Source: Apus apus (taxonomy: Eukaryota; Chordata; Aves; Apodiformes; Apodidae). Taken from it: DNA of 64,000 nucleotides. Below the pieces are notes generated by a model that was not told where the DNA came from, searched no databases, and was given only the letters and a program-made list of their open reading frames with translations. How positions within the stretch are numbered: the first letter of the stretch is position 1; every line of letters starts with the position of its first letter. A program made the translations under genes and the position numbers. This document shows, in pieces, positions 12,701 through 39,985 of the stretch. The DNA lies in assembly GCF_020740795.1 (NCBI RefSeq), contig NC_067296.1:7541001-7605000 (forward strand). Direction: 5' to 3'.

Positions 12701-14800
12701 CACAGCAACAGGGAGGACTTAGACAAGCAAGAAGCAAAGGCTACCTCGGCCTTCTCAGGTTTGTCAGTAAATGAAGTTAGGGCCCTCAATTTCAGGAGCT
12801 CCTGTTCCATGCCCAATACAGCAAGCATCTCCTATGGTGATTTTTTCAGGTTTTTAAAGCAGAGCTACAAGCAAATTGTGAGTTTTGGGGCTTTGCTATT
12901 TCAGCGAGCATTTGGCCAGGTTGACTGTCCCCAGTGAACCTGCCAGGTGCTGGATGAAGACACCAACCCTTTCAGCTTAAATACTGGAATTATTTTTGTT
13001 AAATCCTCCCCTTTTGCCCATGCCCTTAACACTTGTAGTTTTCAAAATCTTTCATAGAAAAAACACCTCCATAAGGTGAACTCATCCACTGCACCTTGCC
13101 TGGGGCAGCTCTGGCAGTGATCCCAGGTAACAGGTAATGGGTAGCAGGGTCTGTTTCACGGGGCAGAGCCATCACAAGGTGGGTGAGCAGGACCCCCTCC
13201 CCACACACACCCTCCCCACACTGCCACAGCAGCAGCTCATGCCAGTGAGTAACCCAGGCAGACCCACGACATCCTCTCAGGCTGTAATACTGCAGCTTAA
13301 AAAGGAGGGAGGTCAACTGCTGCACTAGCTGCAGGCACCAGCCCCGAGGAGCAAACTCATTCCCTGCGACCCAGCCCCAAGACACTCCTGGCTGTGGAAC
13401 AGCATCTGCATCCACAAATCAACATCCTGTGCCTCCAGCAGGACCTCACTTTGCTGTATATGCTGTTTGATTTTGGGCCAGAGCAGGCCAGGCCTTGGAG
13501 AACCAAAGCCCTAAAACCTGATGAAACTGATGGAGAGCATTAGAAAGGTCTCGTTTCGTGCCAGTGGGACACCAGAGAGGGTCATTTCTCACCACTCACG
13601 TTCGAACACTGAAGCTCAGGGGTGGCATTAGGAATATTTCAGGAGAAGAACCATGCATTAAAAACTCATTCTGTTCTCTAATACATGCAATAATTAAAAA
13701 CACGGCTCTACGTACTGGATAATAAAATCCTCCCCTTCTGGCAGGCGTGCAGAAGCCAAAACCAAGCTTAAAACGAGTGGACAGTGACCCTTCAGAGAAG
13801 GGGACGTTGAAAGCGTTTTTGTTTTACTTGTGGGGCGAGGGGAGGGGGCACAGGACCCAGGACTGTGTTTTGCTGGGAAGCATGACGACATCCAGGGAAG
13901 GAAGGGAACACTCTCAGCCTTCTGGCCTAAATTATCTGCTAACACAAATAATCAAATTCCAGGGACCACACTGCTCTGGCGCCACTCAAACAAGGGGGAG
14001 GCCTGGCCCCAGCTCTGCAGGAGCAGGTGGCAGCCCAGGTCTGACCCGCTCAGGATATTCAAGTGCGATACACAAAATACTGATGCTCTCCAAGGAAGCC
14101 AGCACCACTCACAGTATCGTGGGAAGTTTTTAATGGCTTGCTCAAGGCAAGGCCTCTAAAATGTTTATATTAATACTTAGTTGGATAGCCACTCATTTGG
14201 TCTCAGCTGGAAAGCAGTCCAAACAGCTGAGAAACATCTGGCTGCTAACCTTGGACAACATCTAATCTGGTAGCCCAGGGATTTAAGAGGTCTCTTCAGA
14301 GGGACAGAAGTTTGGCAGGCACCTTACTAAGATCTCTGCTCTGTTGTGGTTGTTTCTCAAGTCCCACTCACTGCTCCAGGATGACACACACAGCCAGTGT
14401 ACATCCCGATCCCATTTACACAGCACCTGAGTCACAATGATTGCAAAAAGCTCTAATGAAATATTACTCCTAATTTCTAGAATACTCCTGAAGTTGTGGG
14501 TGCTCCCCTTGCCCCAAGGAGACAGCAGCCCACAGAAACACACAGCTCCCAGTTACCAGGCCCCAGTCTGCACAGGCAGGGTCGGTGCTGCCAGCCTCCA
14601 GCCTTTCCTCCACTCCATCTTCCCTCTGCCTGCACTTATTACCAACAAATAAGCACGGATCTGCCCCAGAAATCCTCCATCAGACAAACAAAAATCCTGT
14701 TCTCTGTAAATCTGGAGGCCACCACCAGGCCAGTTATGAACACATGGTTTTAAAACAGCTCTAGAAAAAGAGTAGAAGGGAAAACGGACCCACAATTTCT
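9721..14800. other. GC-rich intergenic DNA with one minisatellite
   Basis: Apart from the minisatellite at 11471-11594 and a possible AT-rich regulatory block at 10440-10700, no exon, RNA gene or repeat is recognised. The AT-rich block includes AATAAACC and TTATTTTTGTTGG motifs. Confidence 0.45.
11471..11594 (+). repeat. Minisatellite, 20-21 bp unit, about six copies
   Basis: Units of the type GAGCAGCAGGGACAGAG plus TGTG or CAG are repeated head to tail. The left two copies have a 21-base period ending GTGTGG and the right copies a 20-base period ending GCAG. The minus-strand Leu/Ser/Cys-rich frame across it simply reflects the repeat. Confidence 0.92.
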
Positions 14801-17800
14801 GGTGAACATGGCTTAAAAGTTTGCTTCCCTTTTCTTTCCAAAACTTCTGCTTGTTTTTCTTCCAAAAGAAACTTCAGCATTGGCTATCCTGAAACATTCT
14901 TTGGTGGGTAGAGAGCTAATGGAATAATACAAAATAATAAATGCTGAGTGACAGGAAAGGAGCTTCCAGACAGACCATCTGACATTTATCCTCCCCTCCT
15001 ATTACCCATTCAAGGTGCATGTTAGGGCAAAGCTACCAACAACCAGGCTTCAGAGGCAGAAAATAGGACAGGACCCACATTTCTGAAAACCCTTTGTAGG
15101 CTTTATTTAAAAGGAGAGAAGGATGAAAAAGGTGACAAGATGCTTGACAGAGAAAAAATTATGAGAACCTGGTTTATCTCCTTTCATGTTGTCCTGTGCT
15201 TGTTGCTTTTTTGTTACAACAGATGTGGGAGACATCAGGGGAAAATGTGAAGGCACAAGCACCAAGAACTTAGCACCAAGAAGGGAGGACTAGGAAAAAC
15301 ATGCTCAATAAAGGCTAAAAAAGTCTCTTTCCTAGCAGAGGCTGAGCATGCTGGCTCTGGTCCAACAAAGCACTTAAGCATGCATCTAACTTGAATTTTA
15401 CTTCACTGGGGCTCTTCACAGGCTTAAAAGTTAAGCACATTCTCCAGCAATCTGCTACAGCAAGAGCAGAGAAAAAGAGAAGCTATTAAGGGACTGGAAT
15501 CTTAGTCAACAGCAAGGTTAGTATGCTTTTGGAAAGCATCCTAGACAAAGATTAATGCAATATGACAATTTCCACTGACTTATGAAAACTCTAAGCCATC
15601 TGAAAAAGCTTCTTAAATTAATATGTACAAAAATTAGACATTAAGAATATCACTATTAAATTTTCTTCACCCTCTTTCAGTTCTAGGTAGGTAAAGCTTG
15701 AAGCGGACATATTTACAGGTACGTGCAGAACTGGAACTCCCTTGTTTCAGTGTAAGCTAAAGCCAGCTTGAAAAGAATACTGAATTCACTGTGTTGTTGC
15801 TTGATGTAGGAAACACTGTCCTGTAGGTAAAGCACTGACCTCAGATGTCTAATGGTCAATTCCCACAAACAGCAAGGTAAGCCACAGACAGCTCCTACCA
15901 TTTTGGCAAGACACTACAAAGGCTGGCATTTGGCAAAGGAGTAAGAGCATGTCCCACTGCACCTCTCTGCCAGGTTTGTCCCCCTCCTTAAAACTCGCAG
16001 AACTTAACACTGCTCCTCTATGTGGTTGTAAGTGTACAGAAAAAACATATTTAAGCATATACTCCCTACACGCACACACAGAGTTTAATTACAACAGACC
16101 AAGAAGCAAACAACAATTAGTCTTTATTAACAATTAAAATCTCACTGCAGTGCTGTTTTTTTCCCCTACCAAGTTAATGCCTGTACAATGAAAAAGTAAT
16201 GATAAACAGGCTTTTAAAATTTAAATTGATCCAAGACATATGAAAAGTGGTTCCCACAAGTGGACTGAACATTTCAATTGAGCAGTATTTGCACCTTACT
16301 CCGCCCCAAGCCTTGTAAAGCTTGCTGGCTCCCTCTACCGTCTTCATCTTACAAGTGGAGTCAAAACCTCGCTCCACATCTGCAGCACTGGCAGGTGAAG
16401 GGGTTTTACTGGAAGTACAGAGACGGTCCCTGTAACTCCGCTGGAAGTAGCCAGGGGCAGCCACAGGGCAGCTCTCCTGCTCAAATCACTCTCCTCCCCG
16501 AGCGCTGCTTCAGCCATCTCCAGCAGCACCTGCTCCAAGGAACAACATTTATTTTATGGCCAATCCACTTGCTTTACTATCCCTTTGTATCCTTAAGAGA
16601 CACTGGTTCAGGACATAAACTGAGGGTCAGCAGGGACCAACACTCTGCCTTTCCACTGCCAGAGGTAGGGTAAATACAGGCAAGACAGTTTCATTTCCCC
16701 ACATTCACTTCTGATGCATGAAGAAGCACCCAGGCTGTGGGATGATGGGTCTCTTCCACTACATAGTTTGTAGGTGGCATACAAAGCTAGAACACGTAGA
16801 CTCAATGGCAGCTGACTCTTAGAGCACTATTTTTCCATACCACTCCCACTTGGCTGAGAGGGGAACAGCAGCGCACTTGGAGCACTGACGTGTTCAAGAA
16901 GCACAACTCCGAGGTGAGAACATTTTACAGTGAACCCCTTTGTGTTTTTTTTGAAGCACCACCCAGCCTCGTATGGCAAATGTTGTTCACACGTGGCTCT
17001 TGCCAGCACAGCACAGCACGGGTTGGGCTGGAATGCTCTAACCTGCACCACTTGCAAAGCAAAATACAGTTTCAAGGTTTTAAAACCGTTACTTGATGTA
17101 CAAAGGTTGGGGGAGGCCCCAAACAGGCACCAGCCATATCCTCCCCAACTGGGCAAGGGCACTCTTAAAACAGCTCTGAAAAACAGAGATAAAGAAGCAG
17201 CACACTGTAATTATCAAGCTTTGTTCTGATTCCCATGTAACATCTTTAGATACTAAGCTATTTTAAATAACACACACACGATGCTGGCGAAGTATTAGTT
17301 GCATTGTCTTCACAGACACCCTCCGAGCTACCAAAGGACTGAGCAGCGTTTCAGGCCAGAAGCCAGCAGCCAGTTTCACAATATTTCACAAAAGATCATT
17401 CCCATTCTCATTCCTAACCCAGGAAGAACCATGTTTCCCCATGAGGCTGAAGTGCACCCACCGGCACCTTCTGGCAATCCTTGGAAGTGGAGATGCTTCA
17501 CACTGGGCAAAGCCAAAATTTCACGGCCCTGTTTTTATCCAGATTTGGAGAGAAAGGAAAACAGGTAACATTTCAGGTTCTGAAGTTCTGCTTGAAGTTG
17601 ACAGTGTAGCATGCAACTGTACAGGGATTCGACCTCCTCAGGACTACAGCACATACAGGTCATTGCAACAACAGAGCCCCTTCAGATCACACACACACAC
17701 ACCTAGAAATCCATTTCAGCAGCTCCTTAGCATCACATATCGTTGCCAACTGCCAAGTCTATGCAAGTCTGAGGTATTAAACTAAAACTAAAGATTCTCC

Positions 17801-18129
17801 TTGGCACAGCAGCAGCAGCTGGATAAAGACAATTGCCTTTCACCACCAGTTTATATACTGTTAGCTAAACGTGATCTGTAGGAAGATACTTCCAACAAAT
17901 CAAAAATTCCGTAAGGGATCAACATTCTAAACATAAATACAATTAAAGCCTTCTAATATTAATGCACACTTTTTATTATATTAAAATCAGGCAATGGTCT
18001 GATACAATAAAAAGGCTGCTTATGGAATACTGTTATGTTAAACTTTAATTACAGAGGATGTTAAATCCTTACAACTAATATTTTCCTCAAAAGAGTTAAT
18101 GGAAACATCAATTGTTCATTGACTTGATA
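14801..18129. other. AT-richer DNA downstream of UBE2V1
   Basis: No coding exon is recognised. Gene-strand AATAAA hexamers at 17977-17972 and near 16120-16114 leave open that the UBE2V1 3' UTR extends into this region. Confidence 0.4.
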
Positions 18130-18148
18130 GCTGCTGCTTTAAAATGTG

Positions 18149-18154
18149 TTTATT
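18149..18154 (-). terminator. Candidate poly(A) signal of UBE2V1
   Basis: This is the first canonical AATAAA that I noted well downstream of the UBE2V1 stop on the gene strand. It lies beside a long pyrimidine tract on the plus strand (18172-18212). It is a candidate only; AATAAA also occurs at 17972-17977. Confidence 0.35.
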
Positions 18155-18171
18155 TTTACTTTTATCTTATT

Positions 18172-18212
18172 TTCTTTTTTTTTTCCTTTCTTTTTTTTCT
18201 TTTTTCTTTTTT
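18172..18212 (+). repeat. Polypyrimidine (T/C) tract
   Basis: About 40 bases of T with scattered C lie just downstream of the proposed UBE2V1 3' UTR end, purine-rich on the gene strand. A/G-rich or T/A tracts also occur at 29503-29520, 35108-35128 and 44601-44611. Confidence 0.75.
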
Positions 18213-19670
18213 ACACAAACACTGAATTTGTCATAAAACTCAGGACACACTAGGTTGGTTGTATGTAAGCTTGCATCCACATCTCAGCAGTTAGTGGTCC
18301 GAAACAGTAAACCAGAAAAGGCAGCGATTTGCCAGGATGCAAAGCCAATTAAGATCCTTACATCTGCTGTATGCACCACTTCTCCAAAAAATCTTCACTG
18401 AAGAGGTTTCTCTTCTAAGACTTACAGAATCCTAATAAAATCTACTACACTGATTTGATTTGTCTGTAGTCGTCACATCTTTAGACGGGCCAAACATAAG
18501 TGCAACATTTCATTAATTAACATTCTTGGGTCAATCCAAAGCAACAAAATAGAACTATTCGAGCTGGAGTGCGTGTTCAGAATCTCTACGTGCAGCTTTT
18601 CTCCATTAAAGTTTGGCAGCAGAAGATTTTTCAGCAATCCTGGTAAATTACTGCTCTTTTCCCCATGTCAAAAGCCTATCTAAGAACATCAGCCGTGGCC
18701 AGCTTGGCGGTGTGGCAGCAGTGCTGGAGGGACAGGGAAAATCCAAGTTTGCGAGCACAACAGATACTCTTGTTTCCCAGGCTGGTGAAGACTAAATTTG
18801 TTGCAAAACCAAATGATAAGCAGGAGGGAACAGGTCAAGTTATTGCCCCAACGCTTACCCCTGTTGACCAAGGGTGAGAAGAGTCACAAAGAGGGGCAAA
18901 AAGAAAGCAGCACCCCCACTAAAAAGAGGGGAAGAGGGAAGAGATTAAAAGAACCCTGAATCCCTCACCCAAAGCCCATGTCACTGGTGAGGGGGACCAG
19001 GAAGAGAAATACAATCTATGCCTTGGCCAGAGGGAAGAAGAAAAGCTTGCCCCAGGTCATCAGGGCATTTAAAAAAAAAAAAAAAAAAAACACAAAAAAA
19101 CCCCAAAACGACCACAGTCACATTCAGCCTTTACTAGAGATAGCACAAAGGGAGGGATGACTGAGGTTAGCACACATCCCCATTAGTAGTCCATAAAGCC
19201 CAGTGTAGTACTGGAAGCAAAACCTTTGTGTCTCCTCTAATAAATAGCCCTGAGCTTCGACTCTATTGCAAAAGACAGAAAAAGATAAAAAAAAAAACAC
19301 AACCCAGGCCAGACACACAGCAAGGTGATTGTGGGATGTATGCTTTCACAGTTAAGTTAGATGTGCCACACTGGTCTTGACAGTAATAAATTTAAATAGA
19401 CTTTTCCTGATACCAGAAGTTCAGCTATGTGGACAGTGGTTACACGACAGGATTATTTGTTATAGCACAACTTATATTTCAAATGAAAAAAAAAAAAATT
19501 AGTATCATTTACAGTATCTCAAGAAAAACTTCCTTTGAATGGGAACTTCCTTTCCAGTATTTTGAGGTCTACAAGATGCAGCTAGAAAATTTACTACTGT
19601 GGAAAATGAAGACAGCTTAAATTGAATAAGGGGGGGGCATGGGTTTGTTTGTTTTTGTTTTTGTTTTTAA

Positions 19671-34228
<14,558 letters not shown>

Positions 34229-34539
34229 CTTGCGCCGCTGCCGCCCGAGCCCCGCCCCTCGCGCGTCACCGCAACGCGGGAAGTGCGGCCAGAAGGGCGC
34301 GGGGCGGGCGGGCGCGCTAAGGGAGGCGGCGGCGGGGCGGAGGCGGGGCTGGCTCTGTGGTGCACGCAGGGCTCCTCCGCGGCGCCGCGGCGCGGGAGGG
34401 GCCTGTGGGAGGCGCAGCGCCCCGGGGGGGGGGCGAGGGGCGAGACCCCCGGCCGGGGCAGCGGCTCCGCGGGGCTGCCCATCTCCGGCAGGCAACGCTG
34501 GGGAAAGCAACTGCAGCGGGCTCCCCGGGGAGCTCTGAA

Positions 34540-37500
34540 ACACCAGCAGGCTCTTAAGCATTTAACAGCCTATAAAACTCAAATGCAATTAATATAAATA
34601 ATTGGCAAGCCATGTTCGTTACAGCCAGAACACGAGCAGCGTTAACTCTTCCGCTTTCCAGTCATAGGCATTTAGTAATAATCTGACGCTCTTGAAGCAT
34701 TCGCATCCCCCGCCTCCCCCCGGGAGGCTGCACCCCTGGGTGACCCCATCCCCGCCTTTCCTCGTCACCCCGCAAAGCGCACCGAGGAGCTGTCACCTCC
34801 CCCCAGCTCGCAGCCCCACCTGCCAACAGGGGAAGGGGTTGCAGCAGGGTGACAACCAGCAGACGAGCTTCCTGCAAAACCGGGGAGATCAAGCACATCC
34901 ATTGATTTCTCCCTCTGTTTCAGGAGGCTGCCGCTATCCAATATGCAGCAATGAGAAATATTTTCAGTCCTAACCCCGCTGATATGAATCTAGACAAGTC
35001 ACAAGACACACAAGGAACATCAGGAAGATCTACCATGCTGTGTTTTAATGAACAGCCCATCTTCCTTTATCCCTCTCCAGTTAATACAGTTATAAGAAAG
35101 GAGGAGGGGGAAAAAAAAAAAAAAGGGGGCCGTACGTGTGTGAATTGATTCTGCTTTGTCTTGTAACACACAGTCCAAACACTATGCCCTAAGACATCAC
35201 ATGAAAATTTGCAGAAACAATTACAGAGCAAAACGTTTCGGAGACCCGTTGCACTTTAAGCCATTTACTCAGTTAAGTCAACTTTAATCGTCCTCGGCTT
35301 TTAGCAACAAACTGCGCCAAGGTCTTCCTGGCTGGATTTTTTTCCCCCCACTTAATTCTAAGTATCACATTTCAGACATGGCTGAGAGCGGCACTAGATG
35401 AAGACATCAGCAGAGCAGCTAGGTGGCATGAGAGCCCAGCAAACCAGCCAGGAGGTGGGAACCAGCCGAGCTGGAAGCCCTGGCGATGCTGTGCGAGCAC
35501 GGCAGGATGGGGGGGTGGGTTCCCAGCAGCCAGAAACCCTCCTGCGGCAGGATGAGCGGCAGCCCTGGGGGGCAAGGAAGGGACCGGTTTAACCCCCTGC
35601 CGATCACAGCTCTCCTTCCACTATTCAGGCCTGCTGTTAGTCAAGTTCCAGAAGGACCACAGACAGGCACTGCACCTGAGCCAAAAGCTCCTAGTTTGGC
35701 TTTATTTCATATAACAGGTCTGCTGTCTTGTGCAAACAGCTCTGGGCCAGACCAGTCCCTGAGTTTTGTTTTGTTGCCTGGTTTGGGTTTTTTTAACAGT
35801 GCAGAACAAACACATGCCAGAAAGACACACATTTGTCAACGCACTTGTCTCTAGGCTGGCTTGAAGAGGAATCCCTTTCTTGTGCAGTGTGACACTTGTC
35901 TTGTGCTAGCAAACACTAACTCTGAGGAGGGTTTCTCCTCTCCAGTATTTCACAGAGGCAGCAGGCAGGTCAAGGCTGAAGATGAGTGGAAAGCACACAG
36001 ACAACTTGATTCAGCAGCAAAATGAAACAAAGTTGGGTCAATCTGGAGGCATCAAAGCTGAGCAGTTTCAAAGGCATCCACGGGACCTTAAAAGCAAACA
36101 CCAAACCCAAGCCTGTCAGGATGTTCTGAAGACTTGCTTCAGAAAAGGCTGAATTTCAAGGCACTTTCCAGTGTTTTCCTCAGTTTAACAGAGAGCAAGG
36201 CTTCCCCTTGCAAACGAGTCCCTAAACAGCTCTGCATGTACCATCTCTGCAACACCTCAGATGCACATAGAGACGGATCTGCTCCTGCCAGGCCCTCAGA
36301 TCATCATCAGAGACAGCTCATTGGAGGGCAACTACAGATGTGACAGAAGTTGAAGGCCTGAAAGACCATCCCCTGAAGGTCCAGGGAGCAGGAGATGGAC
36401 CACATCTTTCTGTGGAAGTGACAAATTGAAATCAAATAGATTTTAAAAGCTTTTCGTTAATCTGGAATGCAGGCCATCCCTCTGGAGTTTAACAGGAGTG
36501 CCTTATTCTGCTTTAGCTCTAATCTGTTCCTAATGAACTTAAGACAAATTTATCTTAAGCCAGATTTCCATCTGTTAAGAAGGATCTGTGTAGCCTTTTG
36601 CTCCAGAGCTGCTGTATTGATTTTACAGAAGCATCCACTACTTTAAATGGGTGGAATAGTTTCCAGAAACCAACTGAAGACTGAAAACCAAGCCAATTTA
36701 TCCCAGCATTCATTAACCCTCCTCCAAGGAATAGAAAGCTTTAAGACACACCTCAATTTACAACAGGGAGGGAAAGATCAAGAATTACAAAACCAGAGCT
36801 TGCTCACAGGCTGTGTGTCCCTCAACACTGCCTTATGAACAGTGACATTACTGCAGGACCCTGGGAGACACCAGCAATGTCAAACACATCAAGTCCCTCT
36901 GAGCAAGACCTGCTTCAGGACTTGAGCACTGCATCAGCATCTAAAACAGCATCCAGAGATTAACTGCTGTCCCAGTTTCTCATAATTAAGCAAGATTAAC
37001 AAACAAGATAGACCCAGCAGCCATCAGTTTTAATAGCTCAGACGTGTGTCCAGTAAGACGGCAAAATCAAGTGGCTGAGAGAGCTTTGGGTAACAGCAAA
37101 CTGCTTTTAACAAGATTCCTGAAGTACAATTTCTAATAGTTTGTATGTTTCAAATCCATGTTACACACATTGCACCAGTGCTGTCCACTTGGCATTTAAA
37201 TTTGCAACGAGATGAGCTCTCAGAGGAGTTACTGGTTTAAGGCCATTTTACACAGGAGTGCTGTACTGACACTGGTTTCCTTACACTGAGCTTGAGGGAA
37301 AGGGGAGAAAAAGGATGAGGACAGGAGGGACAGAGAACCATGGACCACAAATCAGATAGAATATGGATTATGGGAGTCTCAAAGTAGAAGCAGGCATGAA
37401 TTCAAACTTCTGTCAAGGTGCCAGCAATAACTACTGCAGTTCTTTGTACTCACAGCAATAGATATCGGTCCCTAAACATTCCTACACCTCTAGAACTGAA

Positions 37501-39050
37501 GGAGACTGCACTGGAAGGGGCAAAGAGGAAGGAGAAAAATTCTTTGCTTTGAACACAGGGTAGTTTGCATCCCCACCTCACCAGCATTCAGCAAACATTC
37601 AATTCAACACCTGTTATGCCAAAGAAACTTAAAGTGAGTTTCAGCGACAAACAGCAAATATTAACAGATCTAACTTCACTGATGCAAAGTAATGATCACC
37701 ACACTAACTTCCATGACAGCAGAAGTCACCTTTTACTCCACCCAAATTTATATTCACATCTCAATTTTTTAATATCAGGCTAAACAGTCAGCACCTGGAA
37801 ATTAAAAGAAGAAGAAAGCTAACTACTCCTATGAGCAGCTTTGAGCTAACAGGTTTGGCACAGAATCAAACCTCTTAGACACCCAGATCAGGGAGAAGTC
37901 TGCAATAATTAACAAAGAACCTGCAGCTTGCAGCAATCCTCCCCAACCAAGTCTGCAACCTCCTGGCTGCTGCCCCCTGCTGTGCTATATATTGCCTGCT
38001 TTGCTAAGGCTCGTGATGGGGTGGGTGGGAGAAATATGGGACAACCTGCTCTTTTGACCCAATATACTATGAAATCACACACCTCTTTTACTGAAACAGC
38101 ATTACAGGGGTGTTTCTCCCTTTTCGTCCCATTTTAACAAGTGTGTTTTGAGACTGCAACTGAAGCAGAAGTCCTCTTTACTGCCAAAGCAACAGAGACA
38201 CCTGATATTGACTATGACAACTGGCGTAGCCAATAGTTTCATACAACAGTATAAAGCTCCCCAAGGGTCTGAATCATTTAAACATGTTAAATATTTTGCA
38301 ACCAAGGTACCAACTGCAAGTTTAATCTGTAGAACCATGTCAAACATCTGCATTCAGCCATTTTCACTGAAGGAACAACTTAGAGAGTTGTTGTGATCCA
38401 TCATATCTGAAGAGGACAAGATCAAAGTTAGTCTAAACCCATGACTCAAAACCCCTTTACCCTACACTTCAGGAAGAAACAGATTTCATTCAACACAACT
38501 CACTACTAAGGGGGAAAACCGTCTTAGATTTAACAAGAAGTGCCTGCTGGATGATCTTAGGGAACTCCTGCCCCGAGTCCAGCATAATTACTCCTCAGCC
38601 TTCAAAGCAGAATAAACTGCACTTCTTGAAAGGTGTTGGAGTTTGGTGTAACAGTATCAAGCTCCTACAAAACTGAAAAACTATCGATCACTTCAATCTA
38701 AATGAGGCTTAAGAGGCTGTAAGGTGTTTCAGTTGGCTGGAACAGCATCAAGTATTTTGCAATGAGTGATCAAGTTCTTGGACCAAGTGCTGACAATGCA
38801 TGAATGAAGAACAGCAACAAGACTTAACAAACATGATTAGTATTATCTGACTGCTTTGTTATAAATATATTATATACATTCAAACATCACATTAAAATAT
38901 TATTCCATTACACCAGAAGAGATTAAGGCTTTATATTATTTACAGAAACAAGCAAGCACCTTAAAAAAAAAAACAAAGAACAAAACACCAGTCATTGACA
39001 TTTCCCTTCTAACATTACAAGTTTGATACCTTGAGCTCTTGAATACAGCT
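34540..39050. other. Intergenic gap between PEDS1 and UBE2V1
   Basis: About 4.5 kb separate the UBE2V1 CpG island from the probable end of PEDS1. A purine tract GAGGAGGGGG plus A14 plus GGGGG lies near 35101-35130. No exon is recognised. Read-through transcripts would cross this interval. Confidence 0.6.
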
Positions 39051-39079
39051 ATTTGCAATGTGCCCAATGCTAGAACTAT

Positions 39080-39863
39080 TTTAAACATTTATTGTCAGGG
39101 TAGGAAACACTTAATAAAAGACTCATCAGTGAGCACTCCACATGAACAAACGTGAGCACGTGTTGTACTGGGTGCCCTCCCTCTCCTCAGAGGCTTAAGT
39201 CGAAGGCTTATGCAGTAACAGTTGCTCAATTCCACGAAGAGCGTAGAACAATTTTATTTTAAGGGAAACTGAAGACACTTGAGGATTCATGGCCCACTGG
39301 TGGAGTGGGATTCTTGAAGTCTGTTCCACATTACGTCAGTTAGATTAAACATGATAGCAAAGACAGAGCTGTAAGTTTATCAATCACTAAGTGCATTGAA
39401 CAGTGATGATTTTATAGGCTTCCATCACTCTGACACACTGTTTTCAAACATGAAGTGACAAACTCATCACCATTCCCCCTAGAGGTCTGAGGCAACAAGC
39501 TATTTTTGCAGTGTTAAATAATGTTGATACAACACATGTTTACTACGCCACCATGTACCAATGGAGTGACTGTCCTGCCTTCTGGTTTGCCTGATAACCT
39601 TATGAGCTAGTGATGAAGTATTTATTAAGATGTAAGCAGACATGGCTAAACAAAAAGGTGCTCAGTAAGAGTAATCATCTTCATTTCAAGTATCGTTTTA
39701 AGAATTAGTTCTTTTCATTACAGTTTGTGTTAGCACTTCTTAGTTTGTGCTTTAGAGTCTGTTATTTCTTTGCAGGTCTTGAATTTGGCTGATGGCTTTT
39801 TTTTTTTTTTAAAAAAAAAAAAACATTGGCAACAAGTTAAGGATTGCAGAAGGCTGGCAAAAG
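39080..39863 (-). other. PEDS1: Probable PEDS1 3' UTR
   Basis: Non-coding AT-rich DNA follows the PEDS1 stop. Gene-strand AATAAA hexamers occur at 39626-39621, 39258-39253 and 39093-39088, giving possible UTRs of about 0.25 to 0.8 kb. A perfect T13A14 palindrome (gene-strand order) lies at 39823-39797, only about 40 nt after the stop. The end used cannot be fixed from sequence. Confidence 0.45.
39797..39823. repeat. T14A13 perfect palindrome
   Basis: Fourteen T are followed directly by thirteen A on the plus strand. The tract lies about 40 nt past the PEDS1 stop codon, so it should be part of the mRNA as a U-run followed by an A-run. Confidence 0.9.
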
Positions 39864-39985
39864 TTATTTAATTTTCTGAGCCCATTTCATGTCATCTGCT
39901 CTTGGCTTCTCTCCAGTAACTGCTTGGATAATGTTCTCCAAACACCTCCAGAATCTTATCTTCTCTAATGGATAGTTCAGCCAAC
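39864..39985 (-). CDS. PEDS1: PEDS1 coding exon 6 (terminal)
   Basis: This 122-nt exon, stop included, encodes [20 protein letters not shown] through [12 protein letters not shown], with the TAA stop at 39866-39864. The acceptor is CCTTTAG. This is the exon that Kua-UEV read-through transcripts skip in mammals. Confidence 0.96.

Larger units (their letters stand above)
18130..19670 (-). other. UBE2V1: Probable UBE2V1 3' UTR
   Basis: AT-rich sequence follows the UBE2V1 stop without any recognisable exon. The gene-strand AATAAA at 18154-18149 is a plausible poly(A) signal, giving a UTR of about 1.5 kb, in line with the long 3' UTR of the mammalian gene. It includes a gene-strand T-run (plus-strand A-run at 19071-19090). 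Further AATAAA copies lie at 17977-17972 and near 16114-16120, so longer isoforms are possible. The true end cannot be fixed without transcript data. Confidence 0.5.

Noticed and set aside
1-19600. Search for SNAI1 exons, the syntenic neighbour in mammals
   Set aside because: No C2H2 zinc-finger signature in any frame; the gene must lie beyond the left edge.
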